DNA from: an uncultured Actinomycetes bacterium
GTDB lineage: Bacteria; Actinomycetota; Acidimicrobiia; Acidimicrobiales; Microtrichaceae
DNA length: 11,644 bases
NCBI GenBank assembly: GCA_903953195.1
Contig: CAJBIS010000010.1
Coordinates: 1-11,644 of the forward strand
Direction: 5' to 3'
Each line of letters opens with the position of its first letter. Positions within the stretch are counted from its first letter, which is position 1. The notes under the pieces were generated by a model. That model was not told where the DNA came from and made no database searches. It saw only the letters and a list, made by a program, of their open reading frames with translations. The position numbers were made by a program, and so were the translations under genes. Shown in pieces: positions 1 to 6,976 of this stretch.

Positions 1-1
1 C

Positions 2-862
2 GACGACGTCGATCAGCGCCGCCGCGACATGCGCCGGGCCGCGACGCTCGGGATGCCCAGCCGTCAGGGCGTCCACGTCGCCGATCGTGTGATCCCGGGT
101 CCCGCCGGCGACCTGCCGATCCGGACCTACCGTCGCATGGGCGGGCCGGCCCAGGCGCCGGCGATCGTGTACTTCCACGGCGGCGGCTGGGTGGTCGGCG
201 ACCTCGACACGCACGACGGCAGCTGTCGCCTGCTCGCGGACGTGTCCGGATGCGTCGTCGTCGCAGTCGACTACCGACTCGCTCCCGAGCATCGCTTTCC
301 CGCCGCGGTCGAGGACGCGGTCGCCGCCTACCGGTGGGTCCAGGAGCATCATCGGAGCCTCGGGGTCATGGCCGGTCGGGTCGGGGTGATGGGCGACAGT
401 GCCGGCGGCAACCTGGCCGCCGTCGCCGCACAGCTCACCCGGGACGACGACCTCGCGCCGGTTGCGCAGTGTCTCGTCTACCCGGCCACCGACGCGCACC
501 TCAGCTCCGATTCGCACCAGCTCTTCGCCGACGGGTTCTTCCTCACGCGTGACGACATGATCTGGTTCCGCAACCACTACCTGCCCGAGATCGCCACGTG
601 GGACTCGCCGCAGGCCTCACCGCTCCTCGCGCAGGATCTCAGCGGACTCGCACCCGCGGTGGTGGTCACCGCCGGGTTCGACCCCCTGCGCGACGAGGGC
701 GCCGCCTACGCCGAGCGACTCGAGGCCGCCGGCGTGCCGTGCGAGTACCGCTGTTACGACGACATGGTGCACGGGTTCTTCGGCATGGGCATCCTCCCCG
801 AGGGCATGGCCATGGCCTCGGAGATCTGCGCCTCCATGGGACGGCTCATGTTCACGGCATGA
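2..862 (+). CDS. Alpha/beta hydrolase, HSL (lipase family IV) type esterase; 5' end outside window
   Basis: Probable cytoplasmic carboxylic-ester hydrolase of the hormone-sensitive-lipase group, acting on short- to medium-chain esters; the substrate is not readable. Counting from the Met at 29, the oxyanion motif HGGG is at residues 50-53, the nucleophile elbow GDSAGG at 122-127 (Ser124), the acid Asp218 in FDPLRDEG and the base His248 in MVHGFF, so the catalytic set is complete. The reading frame stays open to base 2 (DDVDQRRRD before the Met), and family members normally carry an N-terminal helical stretch of this kind, so the Met at 29 is probably internal and the true start lies before the window. 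The TGA stop overlaps the ATG of the next gene, which implies co-translation. No signal peptide is visible, but the true N-terminus is not seen. The family call is secure; the substrate is unknown. Confidence 0.93.
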   Translation, partial: DDVDQRRRDMRRAATLGMPSRQGVHVADRVIPGPAGDLPIRTYRRMGGPAQAPAIVYFHGGGWVVGDLDTHDGSCRLLADVSGCVVVAVDYRLAPEHRFPAAVEDAVAAYRWVQEHHRSLGVMAGRVGVMGDSAGGNLAAVAAQLTRDDDLAPVAQCLVYPATDAHLSSDSHQLFADGFFLTRDDMIWFRNHYLPEIATWDSPQASPLLAQDLSGLAPAVVVTAGFDPLRDEGAAYAERLEAAGVPCEYRCYDDMVHGFFGMGILPEGMAMASEICASMGRLMFTA

Positions 863-1317
863 GCGCCGATGAGGACCGGGTGTCCGATCACCCCACTGCG
901 GCCGGCCCGCTCTGGCTGAGCCACCACCACGCGGACCAGCTGGACCGGTGTGCGGTCGTCGCCGGCCACCACGTGTGCCGCCGGTGCCTGTGGTTCTGGC
1001 CGGCGGTGTTCGCCGTCGTCGCGCTGACACTCGCCGGGCTGCGGTGGCCCACGGCGATCGACCCGGTGCTGATGGTCCTGTTGCCGGCGCCCGTCGTGGT
1101 CGAGTGGTGGCTCGAACAGCTGCGGCTGGTGGCGTACTCCCCGACCCGGCAGGTGACGCTGTCGCTGCTCGCGGCACCGGCGGTCGGCGTCGGGCTGGCC
1201 CGCTACCTCGAGACGCCGAGCGACCGACTGTTCTGGTACGTCGTCGCGGCGTACGCCGTCGTGTGCGCCGTGCCGGCGATCATCCGGTGGCGTCGCGATC
1301 AGGTCACCACCGGCTGA
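859..1317 (+). CDS. Small four-helix membrane protein, DUF2085-like
   Basis: A 152-residue protein of unknown function. After a polar N-terminus comes a His/Cys-rich segment, SHHHADQLDRCAVV (21-34) then GHHVCRRC (36-43). About four hydrophobic helices follow, at roughly 45-62, 66-86, 101-118 and 123-142. The layout of a Ser-His-His start, an Asp-Arg-Cys and a Cys-x-x-Cys just before the first membrane segment, then a Pro/Trp-rich helix, resembles the DUF2085 predicted membrane protein family; this is from memory of the family and not a search. The start is the ATG whose last two bases form the upstream hydrolase TGA; no separate Shine-Dalgarno is apparent, consistent with translational coupling. 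A longer in-frame reading from 598 is only a shadow inside the hydrolase. The clustered Cys/His residues might bind a metal, which is inference. It ends 17 bp from the convergent acyl-CoA dehydrogenase. Confidence 0.72.
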   Translation: MSADEDRVSDHPTAAGPLWLSHHHADQLDRCAVVAGHHVCRRCLWFWPAVFAVVALTLAGLRWPTAIDPVLMVLLPAPVVVEWWLEQLRLVAYSPTRQVTLSLLAAPAVGVGLARYLETPSDRLFWYVVAAYAVVCAVPAIIRWRRDQVTTG

Positions 1318-1333
1318 CCCACGAGCGGGTCGG
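1314..1333. terminator. Hairpin between convergent genes, possible bidirectional terminator
   Basis: GACCC (1316-1320) and GGGTC (1327-1331) form a 5-bp stem around a 6-nt loop. A T-G wobble and a C-G pair extend it to 7 bp. It spans the stop codon of the DUF2085-like gene and most of the 17-bp gap to the stop of the acyl-CoA dehydrogenase gene. No T-tract follows on either strand, so the assignment as a terminator rests on position only. Confidence 0.25.
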
Positions 1334-1334
1334 G

Positions 1335-2585
1335 TCAGATCGGGAGTCCGCCCGTCGCGGCGTTCGTGGACCCCGTGTCCTTCCACGACGCGATCGTGCG
1401 CTGGGCGATCCGCATCTGGTGCACCTCGTCGGCGCCGTCGGCGAACCGGGCCCAGCGGGCGTGCTGGTACATGTGTGCGAGTGGGGTGTCGGTCGAGTAG
1501 CCGAGCGCGCCGTGCACCTGGATGGACCGGTCGATCACCCGGTTCAACATGTTGGCGACGAAGTGTTTCGCCATCGACACCTCGGCCTTGAAGTCGACCG
1601 ACTCGTCGACCTGGTGCTGGTCGACCTTGTAGGCCGCGTGCAGGACCATGAGCTTCGCCTGGTACAGCTCCATCGTGGAGTCGGCGATCATCCACTGGAT
1701 GCCCTGCTTCTCGGCGAGCAGTGAGCCGTGTGCGAACCGGTTCAGGGACCGTTCGACCATCATGTCGAGTGCCGTCTCGGCCTGAGCGATCCACCGCATG
1801 CAGTGGGCCAGACGGGCTGGACCGAGCCGATACTGACCGAGCAGGTGACCCTGCCCCCGACCGCCGAGCATCTGTGAGGTGTGCACCCGGAGGTCCTCGA
1901 TCAGGATCTCGGAGTGCCCGGTCGAGCCGTGCATCGTCTCGATCTGGCGCACCTCGTTCCATCCCTCGGACGGGATGTCGACGATGAACGCGGTGTTCGC
2001 GGCCTGCGGGATCTCGGGGTCGTCCTCGGTGCGGGCGATCAGGATCGCGAAGTTGGCCCGGTGCGCGTTCGAGATGAACCACTTGTGACCGTTGATCACC
2101 CACTCGTCGCCGTCCTGGTACGCGTTCGTGCGGATGAGTGTCGGGTCGGACCCGGCGACCTCGGGCTCGGTCATCGCGAAACAGCTCCACGCCCGCCCTG
2201 CGCACAGCGGCTTCAGGTACCGCTCCAACTGGTCGTCGGTGGCCCAGTGCAACAGCGTGTGCATGTTGCCCTCATCGGGGGCCTGACAGTTCAGCACCCA
2301 CGGGCCGTAGTAGCTCTTCGCCGCCTCGGCCTGCACCATCGCCAGCTCGACGTGACCGAGCCCCATGCCACCCCACTCGGGCGGCATGTGCGGCAGCCAG
2401 AGGCCGGCGGCGAACGCCTGCTCACGAAGCCCGATCAGCACCCGCAGGTACTCGTCGCGATCCTCGGACTCGAGCCGCTCCGTTCGGATGCGGGCCTCGG
2501 CAGGCTGGACGACCCCCTCGATGAACTCGCGCACACGCAGCCGGAGTTCCTCGAGTTCGGGCGAGAGGGAGAAATCGATGCTCAC
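1335..2585 (-). CDS. Acyl-CoA dehydrogenase family protein (ACAD10/11-like subgroup)
   Basis: FAD-dependent alpha,beta-dehydrogenation of an acyl-CoA thioester, cytoplasmic, normally passing electrons to ETF. At 416 residues it is full length for the family. The N-terminal helical domain starts directly (MSIDFSLSPELEEL). The middle beta-domain carries the FAD/substrate signature FAMTEPEVAGSD (136-147) and WVINGHKWFISNA (162-174). The C-terminal domain has QVHGALGYS (356-364) and FADGADEVH (381-389). That last motif replaces the usual YEGT loop around the catalytic Glu, puts Asp383 in the candidate base position, and places the protein near the ACAD10/11-like branch rather than classical short- or medium-chain enzymes. 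Start: GTG at 2585, matching the normal N-terminus; no Shine-Dalgarno is seen, but a TACGGT hexamer lies 7 nt upstream. It lies 90 bp downstream of the GGDEF-EAL gene. The acyl substrate cannot be told from sequence. Confidence 0.95.
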   Translation of the reverse strand: MSIDFSLSPELEELRLRVREFIEGVVQPAEARIRTERLESEDRDEYLRVLIGLREQAFAAGLWLPHMPPEWGGMGLGHVELAMVQAEAAKSYYGPWVLNCQAPDEGNMHTLLHWATDDQLERYLKPLCAGRAWSCFAMTEPEVAGSDPTLIRTNAYQDGDEWVINGHKWFISNAHRANFAILIARTEDDPEIPQAANTAFIVDIPSEGWNEVRQIETMHGSTGHSEILIEDLRVHTSQMLGGRGQGHLLGQYRLGPARLAHCMRWIAQAETALDMMVERSLNRFAHGSLLAEKQGIQWMIADSTMELYQAKLMVLHAAYKVDQHQVDESVDFKAEVSMAKHFVANMLNRVIDRSIQVHGALGYSTDTPLAHMYQHARWARFADGADEVHQMRIAQRTIASWKDTGSTNAATGGLPI

Positions 2586-2592
2586 CCGCAGG

Positions 2593-2598
2593 ACCGTA
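2593..2598 (-). promoter_or_regulatory. Possible -10 element for a leaderless acyl-CoA dehydrogenase transcript
   Basis: TACGGT on the minus strand fits TAnnnT and ends 7 nt before the GTG start, where a leaderless transcript would begin at or beside the start codon. No recognisable -35 sits 16-18 bp upstream, so it is weaker than the similar site ahead of the GGDEF-EAL gene. Confidence 0.3.
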
Positions 2599-2637
2599 TC
2601 CGAGGGGCGCCGACCACCGCTCTCGGAGGGAGTCCGC

Positions 2638-2653
2638 CCACCCGTGCCGGTGG
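2638..2653 (-). terminator. Weak hairpin between GGDEF-EAL and acyl-CoA dehydrogenase genes
   Basis: CCACC (2638-2642) pairs with GGTGG (2649-2653) across a 6-nt loop, 22 bp past the stop of the GGDEF-EAL gene in its direction of transcription. There is no T-run. It could attenuate read-through, or be chance in GC-rich DNA. Confidence 0.15.
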
Positions 2654-2675
2654 ACCCGACGCGGACGGCGACGGC

Positions 2676-5342
2676 TCAGCTGCCCGGCGGACCGAATCCG
2701 CCACGAAGCATCGTGACGACCTCGAGCTCTGGAACCGGGCGGGCGAAGTGGTACCCCTGCGCGGATGCGCAGCCCAGCGCCAGCAGCGCCGCCCGCTGGG
2801 CCGCCGTCTCGACACCCTCGGCGGTGACCGACAGCCCCAGCAGGTCGGCCAGGTTCAGGATGGTCCGCACGATCGCCAGATCCGAGTGGTCCTCCGGCAG
2901 CCCGCTGACGAAACTCCGATCGATCTTGATCGCCTCGATCGGGAGCTCACGGAGCAGTTGCAGCGAGCTGTAGCCGGTGCCGAAGTCGTCGATCGCGAGC
3001 CGGACGCCGAGTGACCGGAGCTCCTCGAGCGTGGCGCGGGCGACCGCGGCGTTGCGCATCACCGCCGTCTCGGTGACCTCCAGCGACAGCTGGGACGGCG
3101 GGAGTCCGACTCCGTCGAGCACCGCGGCGACGTCGGCGACGAACGACTGGTCCTCGAGCTGCACCGGCGAGACGTTCACGCGGATCACGAAGGCGTCGTC
3201 GACGAAGCCACCGTCCTGCCATCGCCGCGTCGCCGCACACGCCTCGGCGAGCACGGCACCGCCGATCGAACGGATCGAGCCGTTGGCCTCGGCCGCGCCG
3301 ATGAAGGCGTCCGGCTGCAGCAGGCCGCGCTCGGGATGGTTCCAGCGCACCAACGCCTCGACACCCACGATGGCTCCGGAGGCCAGGTCCACCTCCGGCT
3401 GGTAGTGCACGACGACCTGACGCTCGTCGGCGGCTCGCTGGAGGTCCAGCTCGAGCGCCGTCCGGTCGACCAGACGGGCACGGAGCTCGTCGTCGAAACA
3501 GACGGCGCGGTCACGTCCGGCGGCCTTCGCCTCGTAGAGCGCGGCGTCAGCCCACCGCAACAGGTCGGCGGCGTCGACCCGCCGCTCGGCGACCGCGATG
3601 CCCACCGATGCCGCCAGGTCGAACTGGCGCCCGCCGACACGGGCCGGTACCGCGAGCACCGAACGAACCACCTCAGCGATCTCGCGCGCGCCGGCGATGT
3701 CCACATCGCACACGAGCACGGTGAACTCGTCACCACCGAATCGGGCGAGCAGGTCCTGTCCGCGTAACCGTCCACGGAGGCGCTCGGCCGCCGCCTGCAG
3801 CAACTCGTCACCCGCACTGTGGCCGAGCGTGTCGTTGATCACCTTGAAGTCGTCGAGATCGACGAACAGGACCGCCACCGACGAACGCGCCCCACCGATC
3901 CGACGGCACTCGTCGCGCAGCCGATCGAGGAACGCCACGCGGTTGGGCAGGCCGGTCAGGTCGTCGTGGGTCGCCTGGAACTCGAGCGCGGCCCGGTGCC
4001 GGTGCTCGTCGGTCGTCTCGCGGACCACGACCAGCACCCCCGGTTCACCCGAGCCGGCGGCGGGCTCCGGAACCACGGTGAACTCGAGCCACATCGCGTC
4101 GGCGTCGTTCGGGATCTCGGCCCGGACGACGCCGGACGCACCGTCCCGTCGCGCGCTGCCGATCGCGAGCTGCAGTTCCGCGAGCACGTCCTCGGGGAAC
4201 GCCGGCCAATCGGACGACTCGGCCCCGCTCAGGCTCGAGAGCCGGTCCCGGAGTTGGAGCGCGGCCTGGTTCACGTACTCGACGTTCCAGCGGTCGTCGA
4301 CCAGCAGGATCGCCTCGGGCAGCACCTCGACGAGCGACCGGAGACGCGATTCGGACTGGGTGAGCTCGCTCGACATGCGTCGGTGCTCGGAGAGGTCCCA
4401 GATGTGGATCGTCGCCCCGAGCAAGGACCCGTCATCCGCACGCGCCGAGAGCGCGTCGAGACGCACCCAGGTGGCGGCGGCGTCGCCGGCGAGTTCCAGT
4501 TCGAGCGACATCGAATCGCTGTCGCGGTCACCGCGGAACGACGCCCAGGCGGCGTCGAACTGTCGGCGGGAGTCGCCGAAGAAGAGCGACCGGAGCGGCA
4601 GCCGGTCCTCCTGCAGCACGGCCTTGCCGAGCAGGCGGGCAGCCGTGAAGTTGACGTCCAGGACGCTGGCGTCCGCGTCCACGACGACGATCGCGATCGG
4701 CGAGCGTTCGAAGACATCCCGCTCACCGTCGCGTGCACCGGTGCGAGCTGCCGACGGCAGGCTGCGACTCACCACGTGCTCCGTCAGTGCTGCGACGCTT
4801 CGGAGCAACGGGATGTCGTCGACCTGCCACGGCGCCGTCCCGCCCAGACAGTCGAATCCCACGAGCCCGGCCACTCGACCATCCAGGAAGAACGGCAGTT
4901 CGATGATCGCGGTGATGCCCTCGGCGCGCAGGTACTCGATGTCGTGTTCCCAACCGTCCCCGAGTTCGTCGACGTCCCGGATCTCGTTGACCTCGTGACG
5001 CAGGAGGCGGGCCTGCTCCTGAGGGTGCAGGTCGAACGGCTGGTTCTGTTCGTTGTCGATCGCCGGTGGTACCCCGGGACGACACCACTCGTGCGTCATC
5101 GTCGTCGTCTGGGCGTCGTGGTCGTAGCGGAGTACGAACCCGCGATCCGTGCCGAGGAACTCGCTCACCTCACCGAGCGCAGCCACCAGCGCGTCGTCGA
5201 GTTCGTGCTCGGGCAGGGGGAGCAACCGCTCGAACAGCCGCTCGAGGAGGCCGCTGAACTCACGGACCCGATCGGGCACGAGCGCGTCGGTCCGACTCCC
5301 GGACGCTGCTGCCGATCGCCCGGTTCCCGCCTCGTTCGCCAC
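2676..5342 (-). CDS. GAF-PAS-PAS-GGDEF-EAL cyclic-di-GMP signalling protein
   Basis: Bifunctional-looking sensor that could make and degrade cyclic-di-GMP. 888 residues, no membrane segment, so cytoplasmic. Domain order: an N-terminal GAF-like sensor (about 30-195, with the HEWCRPGV segment typical of GAF domains attached to GGDEF proteins); PAS 1 (about 206-320); PAS 2 (about 328-449); GGDEF (about 452-615) beginning ATHDDLTGLPNR with intact GGDEF at 536-540; EAL (about 625-880) with EAL at 662-664, Asn723, Glu755, DDFGTGYSSL (785-794), Lys806 in IKIDRSF and Glu842 in TAEGVET. An RxxD inhibitory I-site (RGQD, 527-530) lies exactly five residues before GGDEF. All main catalytic motifs are present, so neither half looks degenerate; which activity dominates cannot be read. 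Start: GTG at 5342; a nearby upstream ATG is out of frame, and a promoter-like pair fits a leaderless mRNA. Divergent from the carboxylesterase gene. Confidence 0.96.
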   Translation of the reverse strand: MANEAGTGRSAAASGSRTDALVPDRVREFSGLLERLFERLLPLPEHELDDALVAALGEVSEFLGTDRGFVLRYDHDAQTTTMTHEWCRPGVPPAIDNEQNQPFDLHPQEQARLLRHEVNEIRDVDELGDGWEHDIEYLRAEGITAIIELPFFLDGRVAGLVGFDCLGGTAPWQVDDIPLLRSVAALTEHVVSRSLPSAARTGARDGERDVFERSPIAIVVVDADASVLDVNFTAARLLGKAVLQEDRLPLRSLFFGDSRRQFDAAWASFRGDRDSDSMSLELELAGDAAATWVRLDALSARADDGSLLGATIHIWDLSEHRRMSSELTQSESRLRSLVEVLPEAILLVDDRWNVEYVNQAALQLRDRLSSLSGAESSDWPAFPEDVLAELQLAIGSARRDGASGVVRAEIPNDADAMWLEFTVVPEPAAGSGEPGVLVVVRETTDEHRHRAALEFQATHDDLTGLPNRVAFLDRLRDECRRIGGARSSVAVLFVDLDDFKVINDTLGHSAGDELLQAAAERLRGRLRGQDLLARFGGDEFTVLVCDVDIAGAREIAEVVRSVLAVPARVGGRQFDLAASVGIAVAERRVDAADLLRWADAALYEAKAAGRDRAVCFDDELRARLVDRTALELDLQRAADERQVVVHYQPEVDLASGAIVGVEALVRWNHPERGLLQPDAFIGAAEANGSIRSIGGAVLAEACAATRRWQDGGFVDDAFVIRVNVSPVQLEDQSFVADVAAVLDGVGLPPSQLSLEVTETAVMRNAAVARATLEELRSLGVRLAIDDFGTGYSSLQLLRELPIEAIKIDRSFVSGLPEDHSDLAIVRTILNLADLLGLSVTAEGVETAAQRAALLALGCASAQGYHFARPVPELEVVTMLRGGFGPPGS

Positions 5343-5350
5343 CGGGGCCC

Positions 5351-5379
5351 ATCGTACCGGCGGCGGCCGTCGGGGTCAC
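5351..5379 (-). promoter_or_regulatory. Probable sigma-A-type promoter for the GGDEF-EAL gene (leaderless)
   Basis: On the minus strand GTGACC (5374-5379; 4 of 6 to TTGACA) is followed by a 17-bp spacer and TACGAT (5351-5356; fits TAnnnT, 5 of 6 to TATAAT). Only 8 nt separate the -10 from the GTG at 5342, so transcription would begin at or within a base or two of the start codon. No Shine-Dalgarno precedes that GTG. It lies in the 80-bp divergent spacer. I see no equally good + strand promoter there for the carboxylesterase. Confidence 0.5.
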
Positions 5380-5409
5380 CGGCGGCGTGCACCACGCAGG
5401 CGCTCCGGC

Positions 5410-5413
5410 GAGG
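5410..5413 (+). promoter_or_regulatory. Shine-Dalgarno deciding the carboxylesterase start
   Basis: GAGG lies 9 nt before the ATG at 5423 and 15 nt before the in-frame ATG at 5429, favouring the first Met. Confidence 0.6.
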
Positions 5414-5422
5414 TGATAACCA

Positions 5423-6976
5423 ATGCCCATGACTGCGAGCGAACTCTCCATCGAGGACGGCACGCCGGTTCGGGCCACGACCTCCGCCGGCGAACTCGAG
5501 GGCGCCTGGCACCACAACGTTGCCCGCTTCGCGGGCGTGCCATTCGCGGCACCGCCCGTGGGCACGCTCCGCTTCCGACCGCCCCAGCCGGTCGAACCCT
5601 GGAACGACATCCGTGCGGCACGCGAGTTCGGCCCGGTGTGCCCGCAGAACCCGTCGCTCATGGACGCGCTGTTCGGCGGTGAGACCGAGCAGTGGGACGA
5701 GGACTGCCTGTATCTGAACGTCTGGAGCGCCGATCCGACTCCCGGTGCCGACCGGCCGGTGATGGTGTGGATCCACGGCGGCGGCTTCGAGATGGGGTCC
5801 GGATCGTCGCCGCTCTACCACGGTGAGGCATTCGCCCGGAGCGGCGTCGTGCTGGTGACGTTGAACTACCGGCTCGGTGCGCTCGGGTTCCTCGAACTCG
5901 GCGAACTCGACCCGTCGTACTCCGGATCCGGCAACGTCGGACTCCTGGACCAGATCGCCGCGCTCGAGTGGGTGCGCGACAACATCGAGCAGTTCGGCGG
6001 CGATCCGCGCAACGTGACGATCTTCGGCGAGTCGGCGGGCGCGATGAGCGTGTCGCTCCTCATGACGATGCCCCGGGCCCGGGGCCTGTTCCACCGTGCG
6101 ATCGCGCAGTCGGGCGCGGCCTCGGCGGCGAAGACCCCGCGGGATTCCGCCGCCGACACCCGCACCTTCATGGAGACCGCGGGCATCGAGTCCGTACAGG
6201 GCCTCGTCGACGCCGAACTGCCCACGCTGCTCGCGGCGCATGCCGCCACATCGGCCGCCCGAATGGCCGACCCCGAGGGGGTCATCCGTGAGCACGGCAA
6301 TCCGCTGGCGTTCCTGCCGTTCCGACCGGTGGCCGACGGCGCCGAGGTGCCGTCCGAACCGCTCGCCGCGATCGAGGCGGGCTGCGCGGTCGGGATCCCG
6401 CTCGTGATCGGCACCACGCTCGAGGAGTGGAAGCTGTTCGCCCTGATGTCGCCGCCGGTCGGTGACGAGGACGCGCTGCGGGAGCGTCTCGGGCTGATGT
6501 GCACCGATCCGGAGGGCGCGCTCGCGGCGTACCGAACGGAGCACCCCGACGCGACGCTCGCCGAGATCGAGTGTGCGGCCCTCACCGACGTGGTGTTCCG
6601 GGTCCCCGCCGTGGAGCTCGCCGACGCGCAGCGAGCCCACGCGCCCGTGTGGCAGTACCGCTGGGACTGGGGCAGCCCGGTCATGGGCGGCATGATCGGC
6701 GCCTCGCACGCGATCGAGATCCCCTTCGTGTTCGACCTGGTCGAGGACCAGCGGCTCCACGTGTTCGTCGGCGCCGAGGCGCCCAAGCCGCTGGCCCGTG
6801 CCGTGCACGAGTCGTGGAGCAACTTCGCCGCCACGGGCGCGCCGGACGCCGACGGACTGCCGGGCTGGCCGGCGCTCACCCCGACGTCGCGACCGGTCCT
6901 GAGCTTCGCGACCGACCCGTCGTTGCTCGACGACCCCGCTGCCGGGACGCTGCAGTTCTGGCTCGACCAGCGGTGA
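5423..6976 (+). CDS. Type-B carboxylesterase/lipase family protein
   Basis: Serine hydrolase of carboxylic esters in the carboxylesterase type-B (COesterase) family; 517 residues, the usual length for bacterial members. Visible in order: VRFAGVPFA-like entry written here as ARFAGVPFA (34-42); EDCLYLNVW (93-101) with the family Cys95; oxyanion motif HGGG (118-121); GNVGLLDQ (170-177); nucleophile FGESAGAMS (201-209) with Ser204; acid probably Glu335 in TTLEEW; base His429 in GASHAIEIPF. The triad is complete. No signal peptide is evident, so it is probably cytoplasmic. The start at 5423 is supported by GAGG. Its TGA overlaps the GTG of the LLM oxidoreductase (GTGA), implying that the two proteins are made together and perhaps work on the same compound: ester cleavage, then oxidation. 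Para-nitrobenzyl-esterase-like enzymes are the nearest familiar relatives; the physiological substrate is unknown. Confidence 0.95.
   Translation: MPMTASELSIEDGTPVRATTSAGELEGAWHHNVARFAGVPFAAPPVGTLRFRPPQPVEPWNDIRAAREFGPVCPQNPSLMDALFGGETEQWDEDCLYLNVWSADPTPGADRPVMVWIHGGGFEMGSGSSPLYHGEAFARSGVVLVTLNYRLGALGFLELGELDPSYSGSGNVGLLDQIAALEWVRDNIEQFGGDPRNVTIFGESAGAMSVSLLMTMPRARGLFHRAIAQSGAASAAKTPRDSAADTRTFMETAGIESVQGLVDAELPTLLAAHAATSAARMADPEGVIREHGNPLAFLPFRPVADGAEVPSEPLAAIEAGCAVGIPLVIGTTLEEWKLFALMSPPVGDEDALRERLGLMCTDPEGALAAYRTEHPDATLAEIECAALTDVVFRVPAVELADAQRAHAPVWQYRWDWGSPVMGGMIGASHAIEIPFVFDLVEDQRLHVFVGAEAPKPLARAVHESWSNFAATGAPDADGLPGWPALTPTSRPVLSFATDPSLLDDPAAGTLQFWLDQR
6070..6085. repeat. 16-bp perfect GC palindrome inside the carboxylesterase gene
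   Basis: GCCCCGGGCCCGGGGC is its own reverse complement with no loop. It encodes Pro-Arg-Ala-Arg-Gly just after a Met. Most likely a by-product of codon use. Confidence 0.5.

Noticed and set aside
598..858. Longer start for the DUF2085-like gene at 598
   Set aside because: The added residues are Arg/Gly-rich shadow sequence inside the hydrolase; the ATG at 859 gives a natural N-terminus and stop/start coupling.
754..2205. Minus-strand open frame (483 codons) across the hydrolase, DUF2085-like and acyl-CoA dehydrogenase genes
   Set aside because: Shadow frame, Arg-rich and without domains, covering three genes that have good evidence.
3819..5432. Long + strand open frame (537 codons) opposite the GGDEF-EAL gene
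   Set aside because: It is the antisense of a gene with complete GAF/PAS/GGDEF/EAL motifs; its product is low-complexity and rich in Arg, Glu and Val, the usual shadow in GC-rich DNA.
6070..6085. 16-bp GC palindrome as a possible operator or recombination site
   Set aside because: It lies in the conserved middle of the carboxylesterase coding region and encodes ordinary residues; no second copy was noticed in the window.
5165..6808. Minus-strand open frame (547 codons) crossing the divergent spacer and the carboxylesterase
   Set aside because: It runs antisense to a complete carboxylesterase and also overlaps the start of the GGDEF-EAL gene in another frame; no recognisable motif.
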